Source: Planctomycetaceae bacterium (lineage in GTDB: Bacteria; Planctomycetota; Planctomycetia; Planctomycetales; Planctomycetaceae). Taken from it: a DNA stretch of 64,000 nt. The position numbers were made by a program, and so were the translations under genes. Where the stretch lies: positions 35,926-99,925 of the forward strand of contig JAKFWA010000035.1 in assembly GCA_021732995.1 (NCBI GenBank), read 5' to 3'. Of the stretch, positions 55,005 through 64,000 are shown piece by piece (positions within the stretch are counted from its first letter, which is position 1; every line of letters starts with the position of its first letter). A model generated the notes under the pieces. The model worked only from the letters and a program-made list of their open reading frames with translations, had not been told where the DNA came from and ran no database searches.

Positions 55005-56039
55005 TCAATTCGCAGCCGCGATCGAAACCGGGCAGGTGGTCTGCTGAACGTAGGGCACAATCCAGATGTTGCGGAAGCGCACCGGATCGCCGTGATTCTG
55101 CAGCTTGGTGATCAGTGCCTTGGGGCCTTCCTGAGCACCGCCACCGGTTTTGGCGGTCACTTCCACCTGGTTGTGAACTGCGACGCCATTATGCAAGACC
55201 GTGATCTGCGCGTTCTGAATCTTCTTGCCGGCTTCATCGAATCGCGGGCTGAAGAACCAGATATCATAGGTCTGCCAGGTCAGCGGTGGCAGGCACATGT
55301 TGAGATCCGGGCGGCGCTGTTTGTAGAGCGATCCGCATTCGTTCTCGATGCCATCCAGGCCGAATGAATCGAGGACCTGCACTTCGTAGCGGCTTTGGAT
55401 GTAGACGCCGCTGTTGCCTCGAGCCTGTCCGCGAGCCAGCGGCATGTACGGCAGCATGTATTCAATGTGCAACTGGAAGTCGCCGAAAGCCTCCTTGGTC
55501 TCGCAGCCTTCTTTCAGCAGGTTGCCTTCCAGCTTGCCGTCCTTGAAGTGGTCGGCGTTCGTGCCATCGAAGAGGACTTTGGCTCCCCACGGTGCTGTTT
55601 GGCCGAGCGTCGGGCTTTGACGAGTCACCTTGGCCGCATTCCCCAACGACCAGCCGTTGCTGGTGACTGAGGCCGCGCCGTTGGCGATCACAATCTGGCG
55701 ACCTTCGGCGTTCAGCGTCAGCGTCGAGCCTTCGAGCTTGCCCGTGTACTTGGTGCGTTCACCGTTCATCGGCCAGCCATAGCCGGGCAAGCCGCCGCGA
55801 TATTCGACCGCCTGAAAGTCGCCTTTGCCGAGCGACACCACCTGCAGGCCGACGGGCTCGCAACGGCGGCACGCATTGACGACGGACCCCAGATACTCAC
55901 CCTGATACGCGAACTCATCGCCGACCTTGGAGATGTCGGTGATCGCTGCCGGCTTGGCTTTTTCATCTGCAGCCTTCGTGACTGCGGGCATTGAGAAACA
56001 GAGCAGTCCAGCGAGCAACCAACCGGCAAATCGAGGCAT
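55005..56039 (-). CDS. DUF1080 (3-keto-disaccharide hydrolase-like) secreted protein (344 aa)
   Basis: It has an N-terminal signal peptide (MPRFAGWLLAGLLCFSMPAVTKAADE). A small N-terminal domain (~30-145) comes first. The DUF1080 concanavalin-like domain follows (~155-340), with VLFDGTNADHFKDGK, NSGVYIQSRYEVQVLDSFG and VRFRNIWIVPY. DUF1080 proteins are abundant in planctomycetes and are related to glucanase/LamG folds; some hydrolyse 3-keto-glycosides. The reaction here is untested. It is immediately upstream of the amidohydrolase gene on the same strand. Confidence 0.9.
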   Translation of the reverse strand: MPRFAGWLLAGLLCFSMPAVTKAADEKAKPAAITDISKVGDEFAYQGEYLGSVVNACRRCEPVGLQVVSLGKGDFQAVEYRGGLPGYGWPMNGERTKYTGKLEGSTLTLNAEGRQIVIANGAASVTSNGWSLGNAAKVTRQSPTLGQTAPWGAKVLFDGTNADHFKDGKLEGNLLKEGCETKEAFGDFQLHIEYMLPYMPLARGQARGNSGVYIQSRYEVQVLDSFGLDGIENECGSLYKQRRPDLNMCLPPLTWQTYDIWFFSPRFDEAGKKIQNAQITVLHNGVAVHNQVEVTAKTGGGAQEGPKALITKLQNHGDPVRFRNIWIVPYVQQTTCPVSIAAAN

Positions 56040-56181
56040 TGTCGAGGTTCCCTAAAAGGCGTGATGTCAGAGCAAGTGCGTCAGGATGTAGCAGCAAGCG
56101 GTGCGTGCGGGAAATCAGATACCGGAGAGATACCTCGCCGCCGCCGCAGGGTCCATGCAACGCGCCTCGCGACCCGCCAAA

Positions 56182-57444
56182 TCAGTTCGTGCTGACAGGG
56201 TTGGAGAGGATCTCCGGAGTCTCGTTGTTAAACCGAATTCGACCCGGCGAACGCCGCTTTTCAATCTGTAATGTCAGCGGACCACCGACCGGGGGACCGA
56301 TGATACGTCCACCGATATTGACCGTCTCACCCACCTGAGCGCGCCGCAGGCTTTGGGTGATATCAAACTCGATGCCGTCCCCGGAGGCGTTCTTGGCCAC
56401 GAGGAAGAAGAACCCGTCCGGAGGCAGTGGGGTTTGCACCACGCAATCGACGGTAATTTCTCTCCCACCGGCGAAGCCGTTGCCGTTCTTGGCGTTGGCG
56501 ATGGCAATCACCTTTCCGACGGCGGCGGCACCGGCGAGCTGCTGCACGGTCGGGGGCGGCTGGGCAGCCGTTTCAGTGCCGCCTTGAGCAATCTCGCCTG
56601 AGACCTTGCTCCATTTCTGATGGCCGGTCTTCAAGGCCATATGGGCGCTGAGCTTGCCTGTGCCGAGCACTCCGGGGCCGATCGCGAACTGTACCGTGCC
56701 CTGATTCTGCAGGGTGATATCCACTTCCATGTAGTGCTCGATGAAACCACCGCCCGATCCTTGACCGATATAGAGCACATACTTCTTACCCGCCTCGGGA
56801 GCCCCTGCGGCAATGCGATAGTCAATCGTGTAGGGCTTATCGAACGGCCCGCTGCTCTGCCCCTGCTTGAAGTTCGACAGGACCACCCACACCGGATAAC
56901 CCTGAACGGCAGCAGCCACCGGCTGGACCGGGGTAGGCTGAGCGGGCGGTGTCTGAGTTGTCGCCGGGGGCGTTGCGGCTGCGTTGGGAGCAGTGGCGGC
57001 ATGTTGAGCCGCTATGGCCGGATTCGTCGAATCAGCTGGATTGGGTGTGGGATTCGGCTTAGCCGGGTCCGGGCTGGCCGCGACGGGCGGAGCCTGAACG
57101 GGAAGACCTGGATCGGGCCGTCTCATCAGTGTGAACACTAAAACCGCAACACCGACGGCAGTCACTCCACCAACTGCCAGTCCGATAATGAGACTTGTAT
57201 TGGCACTTTGCTTGGGCGCAGGTCGACGGCCTCGACCGCCACCAGATCGAGATCGACCACTCTCACGGCGAGAGGGCCTGCTCTCGTATTCCTCTTCAAT
57301 GACTTCTTCGTACGCCTCGCCGTACTCGTCCTGCTCGGGGACCTCGACAGAACCGCCGCAATCAGGACAACGCAGCCGTTTGCCAGCCGCGTTGTCCTTC
57401 AACTTCAGCGTCTTCCCGCAATCACACTTCACCGTGATAGCCAT
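56182..57444 (-). CDS. Zinc-ribbon, single-pass membrane protein (420 aa)
   Basis: The ATG at 57444 (GGAGAA upstream) starts a zinc ribbon: C7-x-C9 and C26-x-x-C29, in the pattern VKCDCGK...LRCPDCGG. A charged, Arg/Ser/Gly-rich linker and one membrane helix (~84-106) follow. A Pro/Ala-rich spacer (~112-190) leads to two beta-rich extracytoplasmic domains (~195-300 and ~325-415). Planctomycetes carry many such proteins. The zinc ribbon may bind a cytoplasmic partner, and the outer part may bind polymers. The start at 57516 is unlikely. Confidence 0.78.
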   Translation of the reverse strand: MAITVKCDCGKTLKLKDNAAGKRLRCPDCGGSVEVPEQDEYGEAYEEVIEEEYESRPSRRESGRSRSGGGRGRRPAPKQSANTSLIIGLAVGGVTAVGVAVLVFTLMRRPDPGLPVQAPPVAASPDPAKPNPTPNPADSTNPAIAAQHAATAPNAAATPPATTQTPPAQPTPVQPVAAAVQGYPVWVVLSNFKQGQSSGPFDKPYTIDYRIAAGAPEAGKKYVLYIGQGSGGGFIEHYMEVDITLQNQGTVQFAIGPGVLGTGKLSAHMALKTGHQKWSKVSGEIAQGGTETAAQPPPTVQQLAGAAAVGKVIAIANAKNGNGFAGGREITVDCVVQTPLPPDGFFFLVAKNASGDGIEFDITQSLRRAQVGETVNIGGRIIGPPVGGPLTLQIEKRRSPGRIRFNNETPEILSNPVSTN

Positions 57445-57505
57445 ATCAATGTTCTCCGCACGAGACGCGATGGATGACAGGCACCAACGAATCGAAGAGA
57501 GACGC

Positions 57506-57531
57506 AAGAGCGGCAACGAATCGCCGCTCTT
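57506..57531 (-). terminator. Hairpin downstream of glyRS
   Basis: AAGAGCGGC (57506-57514) and GCCGCTCTT (57523-57531) form a perfect 9-bp stem with an 8-base loop. It lies 17 bases past the glyRS stop on the minus strand. No clean T-tract follows, so it may be a weak terminator or a leader structure for the next gene. Confidence 0.5.
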
Positions 57532-57547
57532 CGGGATTGGCGGGCAT

Positions 57548-59197
57548 TTAGCCCTTCAACCGCCGCTGGATTTCTTCCGTGACCTTGTCCAGCGGAATAC
57601 GTTCCTGAGCGAGAGAGTCACGATCCCGAAGCGTGACCGTCTTTTGACTAATCGTATCACCGTCAATGGTGATGCAATACGGCGTGCCGATCTCATCCTG
57701 CTGGCGGTACCGACGACCGATGGCGCCTTGCTGATTGTATTGCACATTCAGTCCTGCTTCCTTCAATTCTCTATACACTCCCAGTGCGATGTCCGGCATC
57801 CCTTCCTTCTTGATCAGCGGGAAGACCGCGGCTTTCACCGGGGCGATCCGCGGATGGAATCGCATGACGGTGCGAGTCTGTGCTTTGCCGTCTTCGTCAG
57901 GGGCTTCGTCCTCGTCGTAGGCTTCGCAGATGAACGCCAGCGTACCGCGATCCGCGCCCGCTGACGGTTCAATCACGTGCGGAATGAACCGTTCGCGGGT
58001 CTGGTCATCAAAGTACGACAGATCCTTGCCGCTGCCGCGCCACTTTGGATTTCCGTCAGCGTCCTTCTCCACTTCCAGTGGTCGCGTCTTCGGATCCAGC
58101 TTGCCTTCGGAGTGACTACGGAGGTCGAAGTCACCGCGATGAGCGATGCCTTCGAGTTCTCCGAACTCACCGGCGTCAAGGAACGGAAACGCATATTCAA
58201 TGTCGGAAGTGCCACAGGAATAGTGGCTGAGTTCGTCCTGATGGTGTTCGCGAAGTTGCAGGCGCTCACCGCTCAAACCGAGGTTCGTGTACCACTTCAT
58301 GCGGCGATCGCGCCAATACTGATACCACTGGGCAGATTCCCCTGGATGGCAGAAGAACTCGAGTTCCATCTGCTCGAATTCGCGCGATCGGAACGTGAAG
58401 TTGCGCGGCGTAATCTCGTTGCGAAAGCTCTTGCCGACCTGACAGATACCAAACGGCACTTTGACGCGCGTGCTGTCAACCACGTTCTTGAAGTTGACGA
58501 AGATGCCTTGAGCCGTTTCCGGACGCAGGAACGCCGCATCGTCTTCGGTGCCCATCGCGCCGAGGATCGTCTTCATCATCAGGTTGAATTCGCGCGGTTC
58601 AGTGAAGGTACCAAGCGAGTCGACGTCGGGTGCCAACACGCTGGCGAATTGGCTCGGTTCAACCGTCCCCAGTGACTGAACCCCGCCATCCCAAACGAGC
58701 CTGTCGGCTTCCTTGTTACGCAGGCCAAACAGCTTCGCAGCCCTCGCTTCAATGTCCGGAGTCGGATCTTCAGCACCGGACGTAACGAACACTCGCTCGA
58801 CTTGTTGCGCGGATGCCGTTTTTCCCGGACACGTGACCCAGCGTCCCTTCAGTTGATCGTAGCGATAGCGCTTCTTCGACAGCTTGCAGTCGACCATCAT
58901 GTCGTGGAACAAGTCGTAGTGACCCGAGCACTTCCAAATCTGGGGGTGCATGACGATCGAGCTGTCCAACCCGACCATATGAAATGTCTGAGGAGCGCCC
59001 GGGTATTCGCGGAACTCATCGTGCGAGGTGACCATGTCGCGCCACCAGGCATCCTTGACGTTTCTCTTCAGTTCGACGCCGAGCGGACCATAATCCCAGA
59101 AACCGTTGAGCCCGCCGTAGATCTCCGACGACTGAAACAAGAAACCCCGTCGTTTGCACAACGAGACGATGCTATCCATGTCCTTCTTCTTGCTCAC
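57548..59197 (-). CDS. glyQS: Glycyl-tRNA synthetase, dimeric class II type (549 aa)
   Basis: It charges tRNA-Gly with glycine. It belongs to the single-chain alpha2 GlyRS class, not the bacterial alpha2beta2 form. Motifs include YGGLNGFWDYGPLGVELKRNV near the N-terminus and the motif-2 region FRNEITPRNFTFRSREFEQME. The motif-3-like RFIPHVIEPSAGADRGTLAF region is near the C-terminus, followed by an anticodon-binding domain (~430-549). Length is normal. No T-box-like leader was seen upstream (59198-59442). Confidence 0.95.
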   Translation of the reverse strand: MSKKKDMDSIVSLCKRRGFLFQSSEIYGGLNGFWDYGPLGVELKRNVKDAWWRDMVTSHDEFREYPGAPQTFHMVGLDSSIVMHPQIWKCSGHYDLFHDMMVDCKLSKKRYRYDQLKGRWVTCPGKTASAQQVERVFVTSGAEDPTPDIEARAAKLFGLRNKEADRLVWDGGVQSLGTVEPSQFASVLAPDVDSLGTFTEPREFNLMMKTILGAMGTEDDAAFLRPETAQGIFVNFKNVVDSTRVKVPFGICQVGKSFRNEITPRNFTFRSREFEQMELEFFCHPGESAQWYQYWRDRRMKWYTNLGLSGERLQLREHHQDELSHYSCGTSDIEYAFPFLDAGEFGELEGIAHRGDFDLRSHSEGKLDPKTRPLEVEKDADGNPKWRGSGKDLSYFDDQTRERFIPHVIEPSAGADRGTLAFICEAYDEDEAPDEDGKAQTRTVMRFHPRIAPVKAAVFPLIKKEGMPDIALGVYRELKEAGLNVQYNQQGAIGRRYRQQDEIGTPYCITIDGDTISQKTVTLRDRDSLAQERIPLDKVTEEIQRRLKG

Positions 59198-59442
59198 CGC
59201 GACGCCTTTACTGGAAGAGTTCTAGTCTGCGAATGCCGCAGATTCTGGCGGGTTCCACGAGACGCGGCAAATCAGCCTCATGAGGAAGCCACGGAATCCC
59301 AAGCCCAAGTTCTGTGTCTGTCAGACTGGGTAAGATGCCAGACCGACTCAACCTCGACGGAGTTCGGGCTACTGGCGCAGTCGGCTTCAGCCGACTAATA
59401 AAAGCTCAGAGACTTGATCGAAGCACCTCAGACCAAACCTGC

Positions 59443-60570
59443 TCAGCAGCACCAGTGGCGGATGAGTTTGGCGTAGAGTTCGGTGCCACGGTCGAGTTGG
59501 TCGAGGGCGATCCATTCATCCCAGGTGTGAGCCTGAGCAATGTCGCCGGGGCCGAGGACCAGCAATTTTTTGAGTCCCGTCAGCACTGCCCCGTCCGTAC
59601 CGTAGCAGACGGTTTTGGCCGCGGCCTGGCCGGCGAGATCGAGCACCTCACGGACGAACGGTGAGTTGCGGTCGACGTAAAGCGCGTTGGCGGCGTCTCG
59701 AACGGAGATTTCGAGTCCGTTTTCGGCGGCAGCTCGCTTGGCACGTTCGATCAGGACGTCGCCGTTCTGGCCGGGGCTCGGGCGGAAGTAGACCGTGCAG
59801 ATGCTCTGCGGAGCCGTGATGTTGACGGCTTCGGTGTGGTCGTTGATTCCGATGTTCCAACTGATTCCCGGCGGATCGAACTCGGGATGCTGCCACTGTG
59901 GATCGTTCTGAACCTCGTCGTGAATGCGTTTCATCTCGGCGAGGAAGGGAATCATCTTCAGGTTGGCGTTGATGCCTTCCCGTGTGCTCGAGTGGGCGGC
60001 GCGGCCGCGTGAGATCGCCGTGAAGCCGTAGGTGCCCTTGTGAGCGTAGACGACTTCCAGTTTGGTCGGCTCGCCGACGATGCCGTTGGCGTCGCCTCGC
60101 ACCATCTCCTGAAACAGTTTTGAACGCACAGCGACAGCTCGGGCGCCGCCGTATCCGATTTCTTCGTCGGCCGTGACCGTGACGTAGATCGGGTGTTTGA
60201 GTTCGCTGGCTGAAAATTGCTCGGCGGCGACCAGCATGCAGGCGACGGAGCCCTTCATGTCGCAGGACCCGCGACCGTAGAGGCGATCTCCGACAATGGT
60301 CGGCTGAAAGGGACCGTGCTCGGTCGTGAACCACGAGCCGGCAGGAACTACATCCGAGTGGCCGAAATACGCCATGCCGCCGGTGCCCTCGCCCTTGCGA
60401 GCGACGACGCTGGACTTCGGGACGCCGTTCGCGTCGTTGTAGTCCAGCCGCTCGCAGGTGAAACCGAGCCGTCGCAATGTCTCCTCAATGAAGTTCGCGA
60501 CGGGCACATTGGAAACCAGGCTGGGCGACTCAAAGCGGACAAGCTGCTGGGCGTAGTCGAGTGCTTGCAT
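59443..60570 (-). CDS. M20 family deacylase/peptidase (ArgE/DapE-like, 375 aa)
   Basis: The zinc-binding and catalytic residues of M20 enzymes are present: GHSDVVP with H71 and D73, GRGSCDMKG with D104, and TADEEIG with E136/E137. FRPSPGQNGD and the C-terminal GPGDIAQAHTWDEWI with its His complete the pattern. The family removes acyl groups from N-acylated amino acids or dipeptides (ArgE, DapE, carboxypeptidases). The substrate cannot be fixed from sequence; acetylornithine deacetylase is the best guess. I chose ATG at 60570; a longer frame to 60666 lacks conserved residues. Confidence 0.88.
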   Translation of the reverse strand: MQALDYAQQLVRFESPSLVSNVPVANFIEETLRRLGFTCERLDYNDANGVPKSSVVARKGEGTGGMAYFGHSDVVPAGSWFTTEHGPFQPTIVGDRLYGRGSCDMKGSVACMLVAAEQFSASELKHPIYVTVTADEEIGYGGARAVAVRSKLFQEMVRGDANGIVGEPTKLEVVYAHKGTYGFTAISRGRAAHSSTREGINANLKMIPFLAEMKRIHDEVQNDPQWQHPEFDPPGISWNIGINDHTEAVNITAPQSICTVYFRPSPGQNGDVLIERAKRAAAENGLEISVRDAANALYVDRNSPFVREVLDLAGQAAAKTVCYGTDGAVLTGLKKLLVLGPGDIAQAHTWDEWIALDQLDRGTELYAKLIRHWCC

Positions 60571-60973
60571 GGTGGGTTTCAGTGTCTGAAGAGGACCTGA
60601 TTTTCGCTCACAAACGGATGCCTGACCGATCGCTGTCGAGCACGCAGGCATTTGTCGGACGCTCAATTTAGCGGCGTCGTTCGCCCACTGCGCCTGTCCG
60701 CAGACACGTTCTTCGACTGGCGAAATCTCAGTTCTGGCTCCTGAAAATTTGGCGGTTGTGCGCCGTCACCTGGATTCTCAAATCGAAAAAGTGGCTGAAT
60801 TTCCCGCAAATCACGTTGTTGGAAGATTCTCACCCAACACGCCGGATCTCGCGACTTCTCCAAATTGGTTGCGTGTGCCCGCAACCACCCCTACCGTCTT
60901 CCCCTCTTACGCGAACCTCAATCTCGGACTGACCACCGCGATCGAAGTTCGGGCCAACTACGGAGTCTTTTGA
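60571..60973. other. 403-bp divergent intergenic region
   Basis: It lies between the M20 gene (minus strand) and the thioredoxin gene (plus strand). Short frames here have poor codon use and no recognisable product. It presumably holds both promoters. No clear hairpin or RNA gene is seen. Confidence 0.4.
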
Positions 60974-61636
60974 ATGGAGTGTTTCATGGGACGAATCCAT
61001 GGGGTGGCGGCTGTTTTGATGGCAGCGGGTTTGGTGACAAGGGCGATCGCTTCGGAAGTGTCTGACTTTGGGAATGAGATTCCCGGAATCGTGCCACGAT
61101 TGGGCAAAACTCAGTTTGTGCCGCAGATTGAACTGGGCGGGCAAAGCTCAGCGATTCAGGAGTTCACGCAATCCGCGACGAATGAAGATGATGCCGTGGC
61201 TTGGCGAACTGACCTGAGCCGTGACGAGGAAACGAAGCTGGGCAGTGATGCTTTCGATCTGCAGCTCGTCAGCCAGGAACAGAACTCGGAAACGCCAACT
61301 GAAGCTGACCTCTCATCGGATGACCGACCTGAATCGCAACCTGCACCAGCCCACGTTCGCAACCGCCGGGTTCTGGTCTTCAAGGCGTCCTGGTGTGGTG
61401 CCTGCCAAGGGTTGAACTACGAATGGCCCAAACTGCGGGCCGTGAAGTGGCAGGTTGGAGACAGCGGCACCGATCACATCCAGATTGTGGACGTTGATGC
61501 GCGACCGGACTTGATGGCGAAGTACGGGGTACAATCGCTCCCCACAATCGTGTTGATCGAGAATGGTAAAGAATTACGCAGACACGGTTTACTAAGTGCG
61601 TACAACATCGCTGAACTCTTTCATGGACGGTACTAA
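60974..61636 (+). CDS. Exported thioredoxin-domain protein (220 aa)
   Basis: A hydrophobic leader (residues ~9-27) is followed by an acidic, poorly conserved section. A thioredoxin fold fills ~130-220, with FKASWCGAC containing C141 and C144, [20 protein letters not shown] with the cis-Pro, and a final helix. The WCGAC active site is close to the standard WCGPC. It probably reduces or isomerises disulfides outside the cytoplasm. Start choices are ATG 60974 (CGGAG upstream) or ATG 60986 (GGAG with good spacing); both keep the leader. Confidence 0.82.
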   Translation: MECFMGRIHGVAAVLMAAGLVTRAIASEVSDFGNEIPGIVPRLGKTQFVPQIELGGQSSAIQEFTQSATNEDDAVAWRTDLSRDEETKLGSDAFDLQLVSQEQNSETPTEADLSSDDRPESQPAPAHVRNRRVLVFKASWCGACQGLNYEWPKLRAVKWQVGDSGTDHIQIVDVDARPDLMAKYGVQSLPTIVLIENGKELRRHGLLSAYNIAELFHGRY

Positions 61637-61758
61637 GTGAGGTCGCGGCAAGTTGCTGGACCGGGGCAGCACAAGTAACATTCAACGCACGCCGTGCTCT
61701 TGGTGGCTATCCGCGGGGCACGGCGGTCTTGTTTGAGGAACCGCTCTTGAGCACGCCC

Positions 61759-62325
61759 ATGAAGAAGAAGACGTCCAAGAATTCCGCATCGCAACCCAAA
61801 CCCAAAGGGTCTGAGCCGATGGCTGATATCCCCGAGTCGAAGAATCCCTTCAACCTCGCTGCCGTCAAAGAACTGATGGAGCTGATGGAAAAGCACGGCG
61901 CGACTTCCATCAACCTCGACAACGGCAATGAAACGTGGCGCATTCGCCGTGGACCGGCGACGGTTCAGGCCATGCAGTACCTGCCACCGCCGATGCAATA
62001 CGCTCCGGCGCCGATGGCTCATGCACCGGCTCCGACGCCGGCCGCATCCGGGGCGGCACCTGCTCCGACCGTCGCCGCTGAAAGCAACCTGCCCGCCATC
62101 AAGAGCCCGACGGTCGGCACGTATTACGCGTCGCCGAGCCCTGAAGATCCGCCATTCGTGCAAGTGGGCTCGAAAGTGCAGCCGGACACCGTCGTCTGCA
62201 TCGTTGAAGCCATGAAGGTCTTCAATCAGATCACTGCTGACGTGAGCGGTACGATCGCTGAAGTGCTCGTCAAGAGCGGCGATTCCGTCGAGTACGGTCA
62301 GCCGTTGTTCCGCATCAAGTCGTAG
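61759..62325 (+). CDS. accB: Acetyl-CoA carboxylase biotin carboxyl carrier protein (188 aa)
   Basis: AccB carries the biotin that shuttles CO2 in acetyl-CoA carboxylase, the first step of fatty-acid synthesis. The N-terminal helix ([21 protein letters not shown]) and a Pro/Ala-rich linker are typical. The biotinyl domain holds EAMKVF with the modified Lys at residue ~153, and ends GQPLFRIKS. Starts at 61759 and 61819 are both possible (AAGGG precedes the latter); the TTG at 61729 is less likely. accC follows 99 bases downstream on the same strand, the usual bacterial arrangement. Confidence 0.93.
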   Translation: MKKKTSKNSASQPKPKGSEPMADIPESKNPFNLAAVKELMELMEKHGATSINLDNGNETWRIRRGPATVQAMQYLPPPMQYAPAPMAHAPAPTPAASGAAPAPTVAAESNLPAIKSPTVGTYYASPSPEDPPFVQVGSKVQPDTVVCIVEAMKVFNQITADVSGTIAEVLVKSGDSVEYGQPLFRIKS

Positions 62326-62424
62326 CCGCTGGTCGGTTGCCTGGCTTGCCGGTGCGGTGAGCCAGGAGGTTCCGCCGATTCTTCCGAGCCGTGGCCGGTC
62401 TCACTCCTCAAAGACAACGCTCAC

Positions 62425-63783
62425 ATGTTTCAACGCATTCTGGTGGCTAATCGCGGTGAGATCGCTTTGCGAATCATCCGCGCCTGCCGTGAACTCGGCA
62501 TCGAAACCGTAGCCGTGTTTTCTGAGGCCGATCGCGGGGCTCACTACCTGAGCCTGGCGGACGAGGCCTACTGCATCGGTTCGGCTCAAGCCGTCGACAG
62601 CTACCTGCTCATCAACCGCATCATCAGCGCTGCGGAAGTTGGCGGTGCTCAGGCGATTCACCCCGGCTATGGCTTCCTCGCCGAGAACGCCAAGTTTGCC
62701 GAAATCTGCCGGGAATGTGACATTGAGTTCATCGGTCCCCCCGTCGCAGCGATGAACGGCCTCGGCGATAAGGTCTCGTCACGCATTGTCGCGATGAAGG
62801 CCAACGTCCCGACCGTACCCGGCAGCGAAGGCTTGTTGAAAGACGAAGCCGAAGCCGTGCAGATCGCGAGTAAGATCGGCTATCCAGTGCTGATCAAGGC
62901 GACCGCTGGCGGTGGCGGCAAAGGCATGCGCGTCGCTCGGAACGAACAAGACCTGAAGATCGGCGTGAAGCAAGCTTCGCAAGAAGCCGAGAAGGCCTTC
63001 AAGAACGCAGGCGTGTTTCTTGAAAAGTACGTGGAAAATCCAAGACACGTCGAAGTGCAACTGATCGGCGATCAGCACGGCAACGTGTGCCACCTGTGGG
63101 AGCGCGAATGCTCGACGCAGCGCAAACACCAGAAGCTGATCGAAGAAGCGCCAGCGCCAACTCTGCCCGATGATGTCCGCAATGCGATGTGCGAAGCAGC
63201 CGTGCGACTGGCGAAGTCGGCGGGCTACTACAACGCCGGCACCTGCGAGTTCATCGTCGACAAGGACTACAACTTCTACTTCATCGAAGTGAATGCCCGC
63301 ATTCAGGTCGAGCATCCGGTGACTGAGCAGATCACGGGCATCGACCTGATTGAAAGCCAAATCCGAGTAGCCGCTGGCGAAAAGCTGCCGTTCCAGCAGG
63401 AAGACATCAAGCGCAACGGGCACTCGATCGAAGTGCGTATCAATGCCGAAGACCCGGACAACGAATTCCGTGGCAGCCCCGGCACGATCACCAAACTGCG
63501 TATCCCCGGCGGACGAGGCGTGCGTTTCGATTCGCACGTGCATGAAGGTTACAAGATTCCGCCATACTACGATTCAATGGTTGGCAAGCTCATCGTGCAT
63601 CGCCCGACCCGCGAACAGGCCATCGCCTGCATGCTGCGAGCTCTTGATGAGTTCGTCATCGAAGGCGTGAAGACCTCGATTCCGCTGCTGCGGAAGATTC
63701 TGCGCGATCCAACATTCCAAGCCGGCCAGGTCGATACTCGCTGGCTGGAACGCACACTCGATGAACTGATGCGCCGCGATTAG
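62425..63783 (+). CDS. accC: Acetyl-CoA carboxylase biotin carboxylase subunit (452 aa)
   Basis: AccC uses ATP and bicarbonate to carboxylate the biotin on AccB. It begins with the N-terminal carboxylase motif [20 protein letters not shown]. The ATP-grasp domain contains [13 protein letters not shown], and [16 protein letters not shown] and EVRINAEDP also occur. Length is standard. It forms an operon with accB; the carboxyltransferase genes accA/accD are not in the window. This is a confident housekeeping call. Confidence 0.96.
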   Translation: MFQRILVANRGEIALRIIRACRELGIETVAVFSEADRGAHYLSLADEAYCIGSAQAVDSYLLINRIISAAEVGGAQAIHPGYGFLAENAKFAEICRECDIEFIGPPVAAMNGLGDKVSSRIVAMKANVPTVPGSEGLLKDEAEAVQIASKIGYPVLIKATAGGGGKGMRVARNEQDLKIGVKQASQEAEKAFKNAGVFLEKYVENPRHVEVQLIGDQHGNVCHLWERECSTQRKHQKLIEEAPAPTLPDDVRNAMCEAAVRLAKSAGYYNAGTCEFIVDKDYNFYFIEVNARIQVEHPVTEQITGIDLIESQIRVAAGEKLPFQQEDIKRNGHSIEVRINAEDPDNEFRGSPGTITKLRIPGGRGVRFDSHVHEGYKIPPYYDSMVGKLIVHRPTREQAIACMLRALDEFVIEGVKTSIPLLRKILRDPTFQAGQVDTRWLERTLDELMRRD

Positions 63784-63888
63784 TAAAGTGTCGTAGTAAG
63801 GCAGGCCAGCTAGAATCTGGATGCTGCAGGCAGAGGCTGTCGTGAGGAGGCCACCATGCCGCGTGGAAGCAGTGCTAGTGTAGTGACG

Positions 63889-63927
63889 CCTAAATAAAGT
63901 TAATTATTGAAACCTTTGTGTTTAGGA
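63889..63927 (+). repeat. Small inverted repeat at the left edge of the putative IS element
   Basis: CCTAAA (63889-63894) and TTTAGG (63922-63927) flank an AT-rich stretch just before the transposase start. The left part may lie in or near the terminal inverted repeat of the insertion sequence; the partner end is outside the window. Confidence 0.35.
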
Positions 63928-63961
63928 ATGGTATTGATCTGGCAACCGGGAGGAAGTTGCC

Positions 63962-64000
63962 ATGAGACGTGCAGTGGTGATTGAGTTGAGCACTGAGGAG
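63962..64000 (+). mobile_element. IS630-type insertion sequence: first 13 codons of a transposase gene
   Basis: A good GGGAGGAAG ribosome-binding site precedes ATG 63962. The first residues, MRRAVVIELSTEE, resemble the N-termini of IS630-family transposases, which often begin with an [IV]-x-L-[ST]-x-E-E stretch before a helix-turn-helix domain. The rest lies beyond the window. The short length limits confidence. The intergenic sequence drops in GC from about 63889, consistent with an element boundary. Confidence 0.5.

Noticed and set aside
59198..59442. Possible T-box riboswitch upstream of glyRS
   Set aside because: I could not find a specifier loop, T-box consensus or antiterminator pairing in this gap.

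Overview
The window is from a bacterium of the phylum Planctomycetota, probably order Planctomycetales. The evidence is the gene families rather than any single marker: a PVC-type dehydrogenase tail with a haem-binding module, a DUF1549/DUF1553 'planctomycete cytochrome' protein, a DUF1080 protein, an ASPIC/UnbV FG-GAP protein, a zinc-ribbon membrane protein, a giant acidic extracellular protein with an LEPR-like N-terminal motif, and abundant small lipoproteins. Base composition is fairly GC-rich. I cannot name the genus. No rRNA, tRNA or CRISPR array was seen.

Layout. 1-4.4 kb: the 3' part of a dehydrogenase/cytochrome gene, two overlapping small membrane-protein genes, and an ankyrin-repeat gene. 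4.4-6.6 kb: an apparently exported isoaspartyl methyltransferase with an extra C-terminal domain, followed closely by the phospholipid enzyme CdsA. 6.6-7.2 kb: a long non-coding leader. 7.2-25.4 kb: one gene of 6,077 codons encoding a repetitive RTX-type surface or secreted protein, closed by a clear intrinsic terminator. 25.6-27.9 kb (minus strand): a HEAT-like exported protein and an orphan dTDP-4-dehydrorhamnose reductase. 28.2-31.3 kb: an ABC-2 permease and an ABC-exporter-like protein whose ATPase has lost its key catalytic motifs. 31.6-36.4 kb: a tetrahaem cytochrome, a TPR lipoprotein, a small SH3-like protein and a thioredoxin-fold lipoprotein. 36.6-42.1 kb: an FHA-adenylate cyclase and a 1,185-residue membrane protein of unknown function.

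42.1-46 kb (minus strand): the FG-GAP/UnbV protein, PdxH and a MoxR ATPase. 46.5-52.5 kb: a transmembrane Ser/Thr kinase, a small convergent lipoprotein gene and the DUF1549/DUF1553 protein. 52.8-54 kb: an O-antigen-ligase-like membrane protein. 54-60.6 kb (minus strand): an amidohydrolase, the DUF1080 protein, the zinc-ribbon protein, glycyl-tRNA synthetase and an M20 deacylase. 61-63.8 kb: an exported thioredoxin and the accB-accC pair of acetyl-CoA carboxylase. The last 39 bases begin an IS630-type transposase gene.

How the genes fit together. Housekeeping functions (cdsA, pdxH, glyRS, accBC) are scattered among genes for a large envelope: secreted haem proteins, lipoproteins, sugar or polymer handling, and eukaryotic-like signalling domains (kinase, FHA, cyclase). 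The most unusual items are the giant repeat protein with its W-centred module of about 140 residues, the pseudo-ATPase ABC exporter, the exported methyltransferase fusion and the unknown 1,185-residue membrane protein beside the cyclase. I did not find a convincing multi-gene defence or biosynthetic system. All assignments come from reading motifs; no database search was run.
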